Positions 8,616 to 16,747 of a stretch of 64,000 bases of DNA are shown one piece after another. The position numbers and the translations under genes were made by a program. Numbering within the stretch: position 1 is the stretch's first letter; each line of letters starts with the position of its first letter. Source of the DNA: Mesorhizobium sp. GbtcB19 (GTDB taxonomy: Bacteria; Pseudomonadota; Alphaproteobacteria; Rhizobiales; Rhizobiaceae); the NCBI RefSeq assembly GCF_019091085.1, contig NZ_JAGXJY010000019.1:1-64000 (forward strand). Direction: 5' to 3'. The notes beneath the pieces are model-generated. The model was not told the DNA's origin, did not search any database, and was given only the letters and a program-made list of their open reading frames with translations.

Positions 8616-9725
8616 ATGCGCATCGACCGGATCAACGTCTATTCGGCACAGCTGCCGGTCAAGAACGGCGTCTACCGCATGGCCAGCGCCGATGTGGAGG
8701 CGCTGGACTCCACACTGGTCGAGATCGTCACCGACGACGGTTTTGCCGGCTGGGGCGAGACCTGCCCGATCGGCCCGGTCTATCAGCCGCATCATGCGCT
8801 GGGCGCCCGCGCGGCGATCGCCGAAATCGCGCCCGGCCTCATCGGCTCGGAGATAGCCTCGATCAGGCTTCTGTCGAAGCAGATGGACGAGCGGCTGAAC
8901 GGGCACGGCTATGCCAAGGCCGCTTTCGACATGGCCTTTCTCGACCTGCTCGGCCAAAAACTCGTCGTGCCGGTCTCGACTCTCCTGGGCGGCGCGCTGA
9001 CCGATCGCGTGCCGGCTTATTATTCGCTGATCGTCGGCCCGCCGGAGGAGACGGCCCGGATCGCCGGCGACAAGGTGAAGGCCGGCTATCCGCGCCTGCA
9101 GGTCAAGATCGGCGGGCGCGATCTGGAAGAGGACGTGGCCGTCGTCCACAAGGTGTGGGAAGCGGTCGGCTACAAGGCTCGGCTGGCGGTCGACGGCAAC
9201 CGTGGCCTGACGGTCGCCGCCGCGATCCATCTCGACCGGCTCTGCCAGGCGATCCCCTTCGTCTTCGAGCAGCCCTGCAACACGATGGACGAGATCGCAA
9301 CGCTGAAAGGCCGCGTCACGCATCCGGTCTATCTCGACGAGAGCACCGAGGACCAGAACGCGGTGCTCAGGGCAATCTCGATGGGCATCGCCGACGGTTT
9401 CGGCTTCAAGGTGACCCGCCTTGGCGGTCTGACGAAGATGACGACGGTACGAGACCTTTGCGCCATCCGCTCGCTGCCGCACAGTTGCGACGACGCCTGG
9501 GGCGGCGACATCATCGCGGCGGCCTGCGTGCATCTGGCAGCCACCGTCGAGCCGCGCCGCATGGAAGGCGCCTGGATCGCGCAGGAATACATCAAGGGCC
9601 ATTTCGACCCGAAGCACCCGGTCGTCATCAAGCAAGGCCACATCGCCGTGCCGCAACGGCCGGGGCTGGGCGTGAAGCCGGAACCCGGCATGTTCGGCAA
9701 GCCGGTGGCGATATACGGACCATAA
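8616..9725 (+). CDS. Enolase-superfamily (mandelate racemase/MLE) enzyme, hydroxyproline-betaine epimerase / cis-3-hydroxyproline dehydratase group
   Basis: A 369-residue enzyme with a capping domain followed by a TIM barrel. The catalytic set is intact: Lys164 (QVKIGG), metal ligands Asp193 (VDGN), Glu218 (FEQPC) and Asp241 (LDES), and Lys265 (FKVTRLGG). AGWGETCPIGP at residues 44-54 and CDDAWGGDIIAAAC at 291-304 resemble the subgroup containing 4-hydroxyproline-betaine 2-epimerase and cis-3-hydroxy-L-proline dehydratase. GGAGGGA precedes the ATG. Following an N-demethylase-like gene, a role in (hydroxy)proline-betaine use is attractive but inferred; epimerase and dehydratase cannot be separated here. 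Confidence 0.85.
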   Translation: MRIDRINVYSAQLPVKNGVYRMASADVEALDSTLVEIVTDDGFAGWGETCPIGPVYQPHHALGARAAIAEIAPGLIGSEIASIRLLSKQMDERLNGHGYAKAAFDMAFLDLLGQKLVVPVSTLLGGALTDRVPAYYSLIVGPPEETARIAGDKVKAGYPRLQVKIGGRDLEEDVAVVHKVWEAVGYKARLAVDGNRGLTVAAAIHLDRLCQAIPFVFEQPCNTMDEIATLKGRVTHPVYLDESTEDQNAVLRAISMGIADGFGFKVTRLGGLTKMTTVRDLCAIRSLPHSCDDAWGGDIIAAACVHLAATVEPRRMEGAWIAQEYIKGHFDPKHPVVIKQGHIAVPQRPGLGVKPEPGMFGKPVAIYGP

Positions 9726-9816
9726 CGCGCGCCAGCCAATGTCGATCACTTCGTGAACGACGCGGGATCGTTCCGCCTTGTCCCGCGTTCTTGTGGCACG
9801 CAACGGAGGAACGGCG

Positions 9817-10137
9817 ATGGACGACGATCGGACCGAGAAGATCAGGCAGCGTGCCTATGAGATCTTTCAACGCGAGGGCGGCATCCTTGGTCATCATGAA
9901 CGGCACTGGCAACAGGCCGAGATGGAGATCGACCGCGAAGCGGCCTTGCCGCTGACGGCAGGCGACGCGCTGCCTGAAACGCGCGAGATCGATAGCGCGG
10001 ACGTGCTGACGGTGGAAGCGCTCGCCATGCGCACCGGCATTTCCGGCGATGAGGCGCAGGAGCTGCTCGACCGGCTGGGCAACGACCGCGCGGCAATCGA
10101 GCAAGCGGCGCGAGGCCTGAAGGCGAAGCGGGGCTGA
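9817..10137 (+). CDS. DUF2934 domain-containing protein
   Basis: A 106-residue protein beginning with a DUF2934 helix pair (KIRQRAYEIFQREG, then HERHWQQAEMEI), common in rhizobia and of unknown role. A second helical part (residues 64-106) resembles short helical modules. The ATG at 9817 has GGAGGA upstream. It is entirely overlapped on the other strand by the C-terminal extension of the phosphodiester-glycosidase frame, which is odd because the DUF2934 reading is clearly the real one in this stretch. Confidence 0.8.
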   Translation: MDDDRTEKIRQRAYEIFQREGGILGHHERHWQQAEMEIDREAALPLTAGDALPETREIDSADVLTVEALAMRTGISGDEAQELLDRLGNDRAAIEQAARGLKAKRG

Positions 10138-11129
10138 CCTGCCAAGTTCCACCTGCGCTCCACCGTCAGCACGACCGGCATGCCCCAAGGCACGTCCCTT
10201 GGCGCCTGCAGCAGCGAGACCTTGCCGTCCGCCACTTGCGCCTCCCACCACGCATAGTGCTTCAGATTGTAGCTTCCGGAGCGCACGCTGAGGCCGGCGA
10301 CGGGACCGCCGTCGAGATTGAGCGCGGTCTTGAGGTCCAGTCCCGCATTCAGCAGGAAGGTCGCCAGCCGGTCCAGCGAGAAGAAGGCGTCCTTGGTCGA
10401 GCCGACGATGATACGGCCCTGGCGGTCCTCCGCGATGAAGGTGCGGTTCGCCAGCCAATTGCTCTTGGCGCGCACAGCATTGCCGCCATCCTGGCCGATC
10501 AGCAGGGGATATGAGACCATGGCGTTCTCGGCGCCATCAAGAACCGCGCGCCAGTCGCGGCCGCTGAGATCGACGACATGCGTGCCTGATGCGTTGGCGA
10601 CCCAGACGCCTGCCTTGGCGTCATAGTCGCGGGGGCCTAGCCTTTCGCCCATGCTGACCAAGGGCGTGTCGGCCTCGCCTTTCAGCCCGAAATAGCTGCC
10701 GTTGACGATCAGCACCGTGCCGCCCGGGCCTTCGGGATGGAGGGCCGCTTCCCACTGATCGATGTCCTTCGTGCCGCCCGGCTCATTGCGGGCAACGAAG
10801 CGAAACCTGGCCGGGTCGAAGCGGTTGAGATAGAGACGGTCGATCGCCTGCCCTCCTGCGACAACCGGGATTTCCCTGACCTCGAAGCCCGGCTCCACGT
10901 CCTTCCAGGCGCTCTCCCCGGCGACCACCTCGGGGATTGCCGGCTGCAAGGCAAGGCGCATCGCTGGCGATAACCGCGCATCGTCGGCCGCGACGTTGAT
11001 CCAATAGCTGCCGCCCCGGCGCAGCAGGACATTCAGCCCATAAGCGCCATTCCTCTGCCAGACGAACCAGGCGCCCGAAATCAGGACGAGCAGCGACAGG
11101 ATGACGACGATCGAGATTGTCTTGCGCAA
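9894..11129 (-). CDS. Phosphodiester glycosidase family protein (NAGPA domain), C-terminus extended over neighbour
   Basis: A membrane-anchored protein with a transmembrane segment near the N-terminus (ISIVVILSLLVLISGAWFVW) and a periplasmic NAGPA-type domain (GTVLIVNGSYFG, then TALNLDGGPVAGL), found in phosphodiester glycosidases and exopolysaccharide-associated proteins. The TTG at 11129 is chosen because GGGGGA precedes it and the membrane anchor follows at once; an ATG 38 codons upstream gives an unlikely leader. The domain ends around VVLTVERR (about base 10145). Beyond that the frame continues ~80 residues as an antisense reading of the DUF2934 gene. The natural stop is therefore probably lost, by mutation or sequence error. 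Confidence 0.75.
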   Translation of the reverse strand: MRKTISIVVILSLLVLISGAWFVWQRNGAYGLNVLLRRGGSYWINVAADDARLSPAMRLALQPAIPEVVAGESAWKDVEPGFEVREIPVVAGGQAIDRLYLNRFDPARFRFVARNEPGGTKDIDQWEAALHPEGPGGTVLIVNGSYFGLKGEADTPLVSMGERLGPRDYDAKAGVWVANASGTHVVDLSGRDWRAVLDGAENAMVSYPLLIGQDGGNAVRAKSNWLANRTFIAEDRQGRIIVGSTKDAFFSLDRLATFLLNAGLDLKTALNLDGGPVAGLSVRSGSYNLKHYAWWEAQVADGKVSLLQAPRDVPWGMPVVLTVERRWNLAGQPRFAFRPRAACSIAARSLPSRSSSSCASSPEMPVRMASASTVSTSALSISRVSGSASPAVSGKAASRSISISACCQCRS

Positions 11130-11261
11130 TGAATTTCCCCCAGGCCAATAGCCGCGGAACTTGTCCGATGTTCCCGCCTGAACGATGTCCGATATGTGCA
11201 GGAACTGCGCAGTCAAGCTGGCGACAAACGGGCCGGAGTCCAAGCGACGTGCTCATTCGGG

Positions 11262-11316
11262 TTGACAGGGCAATTACCTCGCCCTAACTTTCGCGTTAGT
11301 GATGACTAACGCGAAA
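11262..11316 (+). promoter_or_regulatory. Promoter and palindromic operator over the start codon of an ArsR gene
   Basis: TTGACA at 11262-11267, 17-bp spacer, TAACTT at 11285-11290. Immediately downstream is a perfect 12-bp inverted repeat, TTTCGCGTTAGT (11289-11300) and ACTAACGCGAAA (11305-11316). The ATG (11302) lies in its 4-base centre. The predicted transcription start falls at about 11297-11300 and there is no Shine-Dalgarno, so the mRNA is probably leaderless and autorepressed. Confidence 0.7.
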
Positions 11317-11616
11317 TACTGGACAGCGCTCGGCGATCCGACACGGCGCACGATCTTCGAACTGCTGGTCGACCGACCCAGCTCGGTGACCGGTCTGGCC
11401 AATGTGTTGCCTGTCACAAGGCCTGCCGTCTCGCAGCATTTGAAAGTGCTCAAGGATGCCGGGCTGGTGGCCGACACGCGCTCCGGCAAGGAGCGCATCT
11501 ACCGGATCGATCCGGATGGCCTCGCGGCGTTTCGGGCCGAGATCGACCAGTTCTGGAGCAAGACGCTCGCGGCCTACGCGCAGGTTGTCGAGCAATCGAC
11601 GGAGGACGAAACATGA
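11302..11616 (+). CDS. ArsR-family winged-helix repressor
   Basis: A 104-residue regulator of the type that pairs with AHSA1/SRPBCC proteins. The winged helix spans about residues 8-80 (ALGDPTRRTIFELL, VTRPAVSQHLKVLKDAGLV, GKERIYRID). It has no cysteine pair, so it is not an arsenic sensor. The ATG at 11302 is taken (a GTG directly before is possible). The start codon lies inside the operator palindrome and appears leaderless. Its stop overlaps the next start by four bases (ATGA), so the two proteins are translationally coupled. Confidence 0.88.
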   Translation: MTNAKYWTALGDPTRRTIFELLVDRPSSVTGLANVLPVTRPAVSQHLKVLKDAGLVADTRSGKERIYRIDPDGLAAFRAEIDQFWSKTLAAYAQVVEQSTEDET

Positions 11617-12098
11617 TCAAGCAACCTGCACCCGCTCCCGTGAGACATTCCGTCGTCGTCGCGGCGCCGATCGCGCGCGCTTTCAAGGTGTTCACCGAGG
11701 ATTTCGGCAGCTTCAAGCCGCGCGAGCACAATCTGCTCGCCGTCCCGATCGCCGACACGGTCTTCGAGCCGCGGGTCGGCGGCCATGTCTACGACCGCGG
11801 CGTCGATGGTTCAGAATGCCGCTTCGCCCGGGTGCTCGCCTACGAGCCGCCCTACAGGCTGCTTCTGAGCTGGGACATCAGCCCGCGCTGGCAGATCGAA
11901 ACCGACCTCGCTCGCACAAGTGAGTGGGAAGTCCGCTTCACGGCCGAAACGGAAAATCGCACGCGCGTCGAAATCGAGCACCGCCATATCGAACGGCATG
12001 GCCAGGGCTGGGAAAGCGTGCGCGGCGGGGTCGACAGCGATCAGGGCTGGCCGCTCTACCTGCAGCGATATCAGGAGCTCTTTTCCCGGGCGGCCTGA
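11613..12098 (+). CDS. SRPBCC (AHSA1-like) domain protein
   Basis: A 161-residue START-like hydrophobic-pocket protein (AHSA1 family), with the typical opening RHSVVVAAPIARAFKVFTEDFG and RLLLSWDISPRWQ in the middle. It overlaps the ArsR gene by 4 bases. ArsR-SRPBCC pairs are common in soil bacteria; the SRPBCC partner presumably binds a small hydrophobic ligand, which is not known here. Confidence 0.85.
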   Translation: MIKQPAPAPVRHSVVVAAPIARAFKVFTEDFGSFKPREHNLLAVPIADTVFEPRVGGHVYDRGVDGSECRFARVLAYEPPYRLLLSWDISPRWQIETDLARTSEWEVRFTAETENRTRVEIEHRHIERHGQGWESVRGGVDSDQGWPLYLQRYQELFSRAA

Positions 12099-12157
12099 CC
12101 GTACCCCAGCACCGAAAGGCATGGCCCGCATGACAGCGATTGGAAGGAGCGCGCGAA

Positions 12158-12571
12158 ATGGAAGCCCATTGGTTAAGCACTCTGGGCGTGCTTGCGCTCT
12201 GTCTCCTGTCGGTGGCGCTGGCGGTCTATTCCGGCTCGTCCAAGGGATTTGCCGGCAAGCTTTCAGGCCCGGTCATTCCGGCGGATGACGACGACCCGCT
12301 CTACAGGATAGACCGCGTCCACCTGAACTCGGTCGAGGCGCTCGCGCCCTTCGTCGTACCCGTCGTGCTGGCGATGATGGTGGGCGTCGGGCCGGTGACG
12401 CTCGCCGTGCTCGTGTGGGTTCACCTGGCGATACGCCTAGTCCACATGGTCATCTACCTGCGCGGTGGAAACGCCGCCAAGGGCGGCAGCGTCAGGACGA
12501 TCCTCTAGATGTCGGGCGCGCTGGTCACGCTTGTCCTCATCCTCGTGACGGGATGGGCAGCGCTTCGCTGA
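12158..12571 (+). pseudogene. MAPEG-family membrane protein interrupted by an in-frame amber codon
   Basis: Residues 1-116 form a MAPEG protein (membrane-associated eicosanoid/glutathione metabolism family) with three membrane segments and the conserved middle (DPLYRIDRVHLNSVEALAPF). Codon 117 is TAG (12506-12508). The same frame continues for 20 codons, MSGALVTLVLILVTGWAALR then TGA at 12569-12571, which is exactly the missing fourth transmembrane helix of the family. A single base change, for instance from a Tyr codon, would explain it. The ATG at 12158 has GGAAGGAG. As written the gene gives a truncated product (12158-12508), probably unstable unless the amber is read through or is a sequencing error. 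Confidence 0.78.
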
Positions 12572-12652
12572 GCAGCGCCCGCTTTTCGCTCCGTCAGCGG
12601 AACCCTCGGCCGGATCGGAGGTTCATCCCCTGTACACCACAGGAGATGCGTC

Positions 12653-12937
12653 ATGGATCACACCAGCCACGTTAGACTGACCAATGCCGAGCTCACGCCC
12701 GCCATCCTCGAAGGCGCCACCATCTACGGCCCCGACGACGAGAAGATCGGCTCGGTCGACCATCTGCATGGCAGCCAGGTCGTCATCGATGTCGGTGGCT
12801 TCCTCGGCATCGGCGCCAAGCCGGTGGCCGTCACCGCCAGCCAGCTCGATTTCATGCGCGACGACGACGGCGACGTGCATGCCGTCACCAGCTGGACGAA
12901 GGATCAGTTGAAGGCGATGCCGGAGCATCAGGACTGA
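12653..12937 (+). CDS. PRC-barrel domain protein
   Basis: A 94-residue protein of the small PRC-barrel type. GATIYGPDDEKIGSVDHL is followed by strands ending in VAVTASQLDF. These beta-barrel proteins occur widely in rhizobia, often stress-linked; the function here is unknown. A perfect palindrome 30 bases downstream serves as a likely terminator. Confidence 0.85.
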   Translation: MDHTSHVRLTNAELTPAILEGATIYGPDDEKIGSVDHLHGSQVVIDVGGFLGIGAKPVAVTASQLDFMRDDDGDVHAVTSWTKDQLKAMPEHQD

Positions 12938-12966
12938 AGCGTCTCGCGATTGTAAGTGAATAGGGA

Positions 12967-12994
12967 AACCGGGCCGGCAATTGCCGGCCCGGTT
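12967..12994 (+). terminator. Intrinsic terminator-like palindrome after the PRC-barrel gene
   Basis: A perfect 28-bp inverted repeat with arms AACCGGGCCGGCAA and TTGCCGGCCCGGTT, followed by a short pyrimidine tract (CTTT). The stem is strong but the T tail is poor, so efficiency is uncertain. Confidence 0.6.
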
Positions 12995-13136
12995 CTTTGC
13001 CCGGCGCGGCAAATATGATCGCCAGCCCGGCGCGCTTCAACGCACAAATCTCGCGTCCGTGAGATCGTTCATGTCTGCGTCACAAGCTTCCATTGTACTT
13101 GCATATCGAAACTTCTGGTCTGGAGGAGGCAAGGCG

Positions 13137-14087
13137 ATGAGGTGGAAAGCTGCGGCGGCATTTTCCCTGGCGGTAATGGCAATGGGTGGGGCGATGTGCG
13201 GCCAGGCGCTGGCCTGGGGCCAGGAGGGCCATGCGGTGATCGCCGAGATCGCGCAGCACCGGTTGAACCAGAACGCCTATGACACGATCGAGAAGCTATT
13301 GCGCTCGCATCTGAAGCTGCAACCGCCGGCCACCGTCTCGCTGGCCTCGGTGGCGAGTTGGGCAGACGACTATCGCGCCGACAACCACAAGGAGACGTCG
13401 AACTGGCATTTCATCGACATTCCGCTGGCCTCCAAACCCGGCGATACGAGCGCCAGCACCACCGCCTATGACCCGGCGCGCGACTGCAAGGACAATGCGA
13501 GCTTCGGCGTCTGCCTGATGCGGGCGCTGCCGGCGCAGGAGAAGATCCTGGCCGATCCGGCCAAGAGCGACGAGGAGCGCTGGCAGGCGCTGGCCTTCGT
13601 CATCCATCTGGTCGGCGACCTGTCGCAGCCGCTGCATTGCGTCGAGCGCCTGGACGGCAGCCAGGGCGACCAGGGCGGCAACACGCTGACGGTGAGCTTC
13701 AACGTCTACCGGCCGAAACCCGACGGCTCGACCTATCGCGACCTCACCACCTTCCACGCGGTGTGGGATTCAAGCCTGATCCTGTTCAAATACTATGACT
13801 GGGGCAAGGTCGCGCTCGACCTCGAAACCGACGTCATCCCGCATCTGCCCGCCATGCCGGCCGCCGACCAGACGCCGGAAAAATGGCTGGCCGAATGCCA
13901 CGGGAAAGCCGAGGACGCCTATCGCGCGCTGCCCAAGGGCACGCAGATCAAGTCCGACAATCCGCATGCGGTGATCCTCGACCAGGCCTATTTCGACCAG
14001 TTCTCGCCGGTGGCGGTCGAACAGCTGGCGCTGGGCGGCCTGCATCTGGCGGCCGTGCTCAACGAGACGCTGGCCGCCGATAAATAA
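13137..14087 (+). CDS. S1/P1-type zinc-dependent nuclease
   Basis: A 316-residue secreted nuclease. The signal peptide (residues 1-26, ending QALA) would leave Trp27 as the mature N-terminus, which in this family is itself a zinc ligand (WGQEGHAVIAEIA). Other ligands are visible in order: Asp in SWADDYR, His in NWHFIDIP, the H-D-H series in HLVGDLSQPLHC, and His/Asp in TTFHAVWDSS. All three zinc sites appear complete. The ATG at 13137 has GGAGGAGG. It would cleave single-stranded RNA/DNA and release 3'-phosphates in the periplasm or medium, perhaps for phosphate scavenging. Confidence 0.92.
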   Translation: MRWKAAAAFSLAVMAMGGAMCGQALAWGQEGHAVIAEIAQHRLNQNAYDTIEKLLRSHLKLQPPATVSLASVASWADDYRADNHKETSNWHFIDIPLASKPGDTSASTTAYDPARDCKDNASFGVCLMRALPAQEKILADPAKSDEERWQALAFVIHLVGDLSQPLHCVERLDGSQGDQGGNTLTVSFNVYRPKPDGSTYRDLTTFHAVWDSSLILFKYYDWGKVALDLETDVIPHLPAMPAADQTPEKWLAECHGKAEDAYRALPKGTQIKSDNPHAVILDQAYFDQFSPVAVEQLALGGLHLAAVLNETLAADK

Positions 14088-14137
14088 TCGGCCGGGCGCT
14101 GGCGCGCTGGCTGGCCCTGCGCCGATAGTTGCACACG

Positions 14138-14168
14138 AAAAAGCCCGCTCCGGCATGCCGGAGCGGGC
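14138..14168 (-). terminator. Intrinsic terminator of the small secreted protein gene
   Basis: GCCCGCTCCGGCA and TGCCGGAGCGGGC form a perfect 26-bp palindrome (14143-14168). On the minus strand it is followed by TTTTT. It lies 24 bases past the stop of the gene at 14192. Confidence 0.85.
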
Positions 14169-14191
14169 GAGAGTTCTCAAGGCAGCAAAGC

Positions 14192-14416
14192 TTACTTGCA
14201 GTCTTTCAGCAGCTTGAGCGCCTTTTCGGCATTGGCCTGCGACGTATAGGCCTTCGTCCCGGCGTCGGTCAGTTTCTTGCCGTCCGGCTTGGTGGAAACC
14301 ACCGAGCATTTCTTCGTCGTGGCGTCCTTGGCCACCCAGAACTGCGTGGCGGCGGCGAATGCCGGCATGCTGAAAAGCGCTGCAACCGAAGCTGCAACCA
14401 GAACCTTGCGAATCAT
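14192..14416 (-). CDS. Small secreted protein of unknown function
   Basis: A 74-residue protein with a clear signal peptide (MIRKVLVAASVAALFSMPAFA). The mature ~53 residues contain two cysteines (in KKCSVV and LKDCK), likely a disulphide, and many lysines and alanines. It has its own strong terminator. I do not recognise a named family. Confidence 0.75.
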   Translation of the reverse strand: MIRKVLVAASVAALFSMPAFAAATQFWVAKDATTKKCSVVSTKPDGKKLTDAGTKAYTSQANAEKALKLLKDCK

Positions 14417-14587
14417 GGCTTTCTCCCGAATTGAGGACGGCTCGACCCGTTCATCCGGGAGTGCTGTTGCCCAACAAGTGGATGAGCGAACCGAGCCGCC
14501 GGCCAGCCGTATCGCGAATTGACGACCAGGGGCAATTTACAAAAATGTAAAGTTTGGCCGGAGCCCCTCGAGCGGCGTGAGACGCGA

Positions 14588-15799
14588 TCATCGGCGCACC
14601 GCCGCGATGAGACAGGCGCAGAGCCCGACATTGATGGTGGCGGCAATCGCGAGCGTGATGAGGACGAGATTACCGCCGCCCATGCCAAGAAGCAGTGCGC
14701 CGATGGAAGGAGCCGCGGCCTGGACGACGAGGCTGGGTGTGGCGAGCTTGCCCATCAGCGCTGCGTATTGCTGCGGGTCGAACAGCACCAGCGGCAGCGC
14801 GCCGCGCGCTATCGTGTGGATGCCATTGCCCGCGCCGTAAAGGATCAAGGCGAGCGCGACGAAAGTCTGGCTCGCCAGGAGCAGCCAGATTCCGACCGCC
14901 AGCAGCGACACGGACGTCAGCATCGTCCAGATCGGATGATGCCGGTTGCGGCCGATCAGCAGCTCGGCCACACGCGCGCCGACCTGTGACGGGCCGACCA
15001 AGGCGCCAAGGCCAACGGCGGCTGCAAGGCCCACGCCGCGCAATTGCAACAGCGTGAGCAGATGGACCGAGAGCATCGAGGCGATCATCGCCGCCAGGGT
15101 CTGGATGGAGGCAAGCAGCATGAAGCGTGTCCGCGCTCTAGCCGTGGTCGCCGCCTCTCTCGACCCCGATCTCGTTGGCGCGGGCGCTGCAGCCGGAGGC
15201 GGCGGAATCACCCATAGGTGGAGCGGCAGGCAGATCGCCAGGTGGATGGCGGCGTAGGAAAGGCAGGCAATGCGCCAACCGCCATGCTCGACGAGGAAGG
15301 CGCTGAGCGGCCAGCAGACGGTGCTGGCGAAACCACCGAACAAAGTCAGGTTGGTGATGGCGCCGCGCGCGCCCTGACCGTAGAGCCGCCCGAGCGTGGC
15401 AAAGCCGGCGTCGTAAAGGCCGCTCGACATGCCCAGGCCCATGAGCAGCCAGGCCAGCAGATAAAGCGGATAGGCCGTCGTCATCGCCAGCAGCGTGTGC
15501 GCGGCGGCCAGCAGCAGCGAGCTCGCGGCAAGCACCGGCCGGCCGCCGTGACGCTGGATCAGCCGCCCGGTGATCGGAGACACCAACCCGGCAAGCAGCA
15601 GCCCGCAGGACAGCCCGCCCACGACCGAAGTCAGTGACCAGCCCGTATCCCTGGCAATCGGCGCGGCAAGCACCGCGGGCAGGTAGTAGGACGATCCCCA
15701 GGCAAGGATTTGCGTGACGCCGAGGGCCGAAACGAGGACATGGCGCCTGCGCGCGACCGGCGCAGGCGCTTCGGCCTTCACGGATTGCTCAAAGCCCAT
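14588..15799 (-). CDS. MFS transporter
   Basis: A 403-residue major facilitator with about 12 hydrophobic segments. The first (VLVSALGVTQILAWGSSYYLPAV) and the loop after TM2 (LVSPITGRLIQRHGGRPVL) carry the typical G-x-L-x-x-R-x-G-G-R-P signature. A Pro/Ala/Arg-rich loop separates the halves. The ATG at 15799 starts the conserved part; an upstream in-frame ATG would add a leader overlapping the divergent GNAT gene. The substrate is unknown. Confidence 0.87.
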   Translation of the reverse strand: MGFEQSVKAEAPAPVARRRHVLVSALGVTQILAWGSSYYLPAVLAAPIARDTGWSLTSVVGGLSCGLLLAGLVSPITGRLIQRHGGRPVLAASSLLLAAAHTLLAMTTAYPLYLLAWLLMGLGMSSGLYDAGFATLGRLYGQGARGAITNLTLFGGFASTVCWPLSAFLVEHGGWRIACLSYAAIHLAICLPLHLWVIPPPPAAAPAPTRSGSREAATTARARTRFMLLASIQTLAAMIASMLSVHLLTLLQLRGVGLAAAVGLGALVGPSQVGARVAELLIGRNRHHPIWTMLTSVSLLAVGIWLLLASQTFVALALILYGAGNGIHTIARGALPLVLFDPQQYAALMGKLATPSLVVQAAAPSIGALLLGMGGGNLVLITLAIAATINVGLCACLIAAVRR

Positions 15800-15827
15800 T
15801 ATCAATCGAGCCTCGAAGGGAGAGCAC

Positions 15828-16346
15828 ATGCGCATCGCGGTAATCGCCGAGGCGGAGGCAACGGCGCAACTCGACGCCCTCGCCGGACTCTTGCTGCAAA
15901 GCATCGAGGATGGGGCGCTCGTCGGTTTCGTCCTGCCGTTCGACGCCGAACAGGCCCGGTCCTATTGGCAAGGCATCTTCCCCTCGCTGGCGGACGAGGA
16001 ACGCCTCCTCATCTGCGCCTATCTCGAGGACCGTCTCGTCGGAACCGTGCAGCTCTATCTGTCGCCGGAACCGAATGCGCTGCACCGGGCGGAGGTTTAC
16101 ATGCTGCTCGTTCATCGAGATTTCCAGCGGCAAGGCATCGGTTCCGCGCTGATGGCATCGGTGGAAGACGAAGCAAGGAAGAGAAAGCGCACCCTGCTCC
16201 TTCTCGACACCGCCGAGGGCGGAGCGAGCGAGCGGCTCTATCGGCGCATGAACTGGCGGGAAGTCGGCGTCGTGCCGCATAATTTCGTCGACCCGTTCGG
16301 CAAACCAAGGGCGTCCATCTACTTCATGAAGCACCTGACACCCTAA
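15828..16346 (+). CDS. GNAT-family N-acetyltransferase
   Basis: A 172-residue acetyltransferase with acetyl-CoA-binding motif A visible as LLVHRDFQRQGIGSALMASVEDEA (about residues 91-114), followed by LLLDTAEGGASERLYRRMNW. It resembles GNATs acting on small amines or antibiotics, but the acceptor is unknown. It is divergent from the MFS gene (28 bases apart) and converges with arsC, with a 4-base overlap of the ends. Confidence 0.87.
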   Translation: MRIAVIAEAEATAQLDALAGLLLQSIEDGALVGFVLPFDAEQARSYWQGIFPSLADEERLLICAYLEDRLVGTVQLYLSPEPNALHRAEVYMLLVHRDFQRQGIGSALMASVEDEARKRKRTLLLLDTAEGGASERLYRRMNWREVGVVPHNFVDPFGKPRASIYFMKHLTP

Positions 16347-16747
16347 GACGTATACGTGACCTTCTCGCCATCCTCCTTGACGAACTCGCGCACCGGATGT
16401 TCGAGCAGCGAAAGCACCGCTTCCGATGGCCGGCAAAGTCTCGTGCCCTTGGGCGTTTCGACGATCGGGCGGTTGATGAGGATCGGATAAGCGAGCATGA
16501 AATCGATCAGCTCGCCATCGCTCCATTTCGGGTCGGCGAGGCCAAGCTCGGCGTAAGGCGTTCCCTTCTCGCGCAATAGTTCGCGCGGGGCGATGCCCAT
16601 CGCGCCGATCAGTTCGAGCAGCCGCTCGCGGCTCGGGGGCGTCTTCAGGTATTCGATCACGGTCGGGTCTTCGCCGCTGGCGCGGATCATGGCGAGTGTG
16701 TTGCGCGAGGTGCCGCAATCGGGGTTGTGATAGATCGTGACCGTCAT
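16343..16747 (-). CDS. arsC: Arsenate reductase, glutaredoxin-dependent
   Basis: A 134-residue ArsC reducing arsenate to arsenite with glutathione/glutaredoxin. The catalytic cysteine is Cys11 in HNPDCGTSRNTL. Arginines in the REKGTPYAELGL and ILINRPIV regions match the oxyanion-binding positions of the family. It is the last gene of arsR-aqpS-arsC; its ATG overlaps the aqpS stop by four bases. The arsenite it makes would leave through the aquaglyceroporin upstream. Confidence 0.93.
   Translation of the reverse strand: MTVTIYHNPDCGTSRNTLAMIRASGEDPTVIEYLKTPPSRERLLELIGAMGIAPRELLREKGTPYAELGLADPKWSDGELIDFMLAYPILINRPIVETPKGTRLCRPSEAVLSLLEHPVREFVKEDGEKVTYTS

Noticed and set aside
14519..15637. Long plus-strand open frames opposite the MFS gene
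   Set aside because: Charged, repetitive residue composition typical of antisense shadow; the minus-strand MFS protein explains the region.
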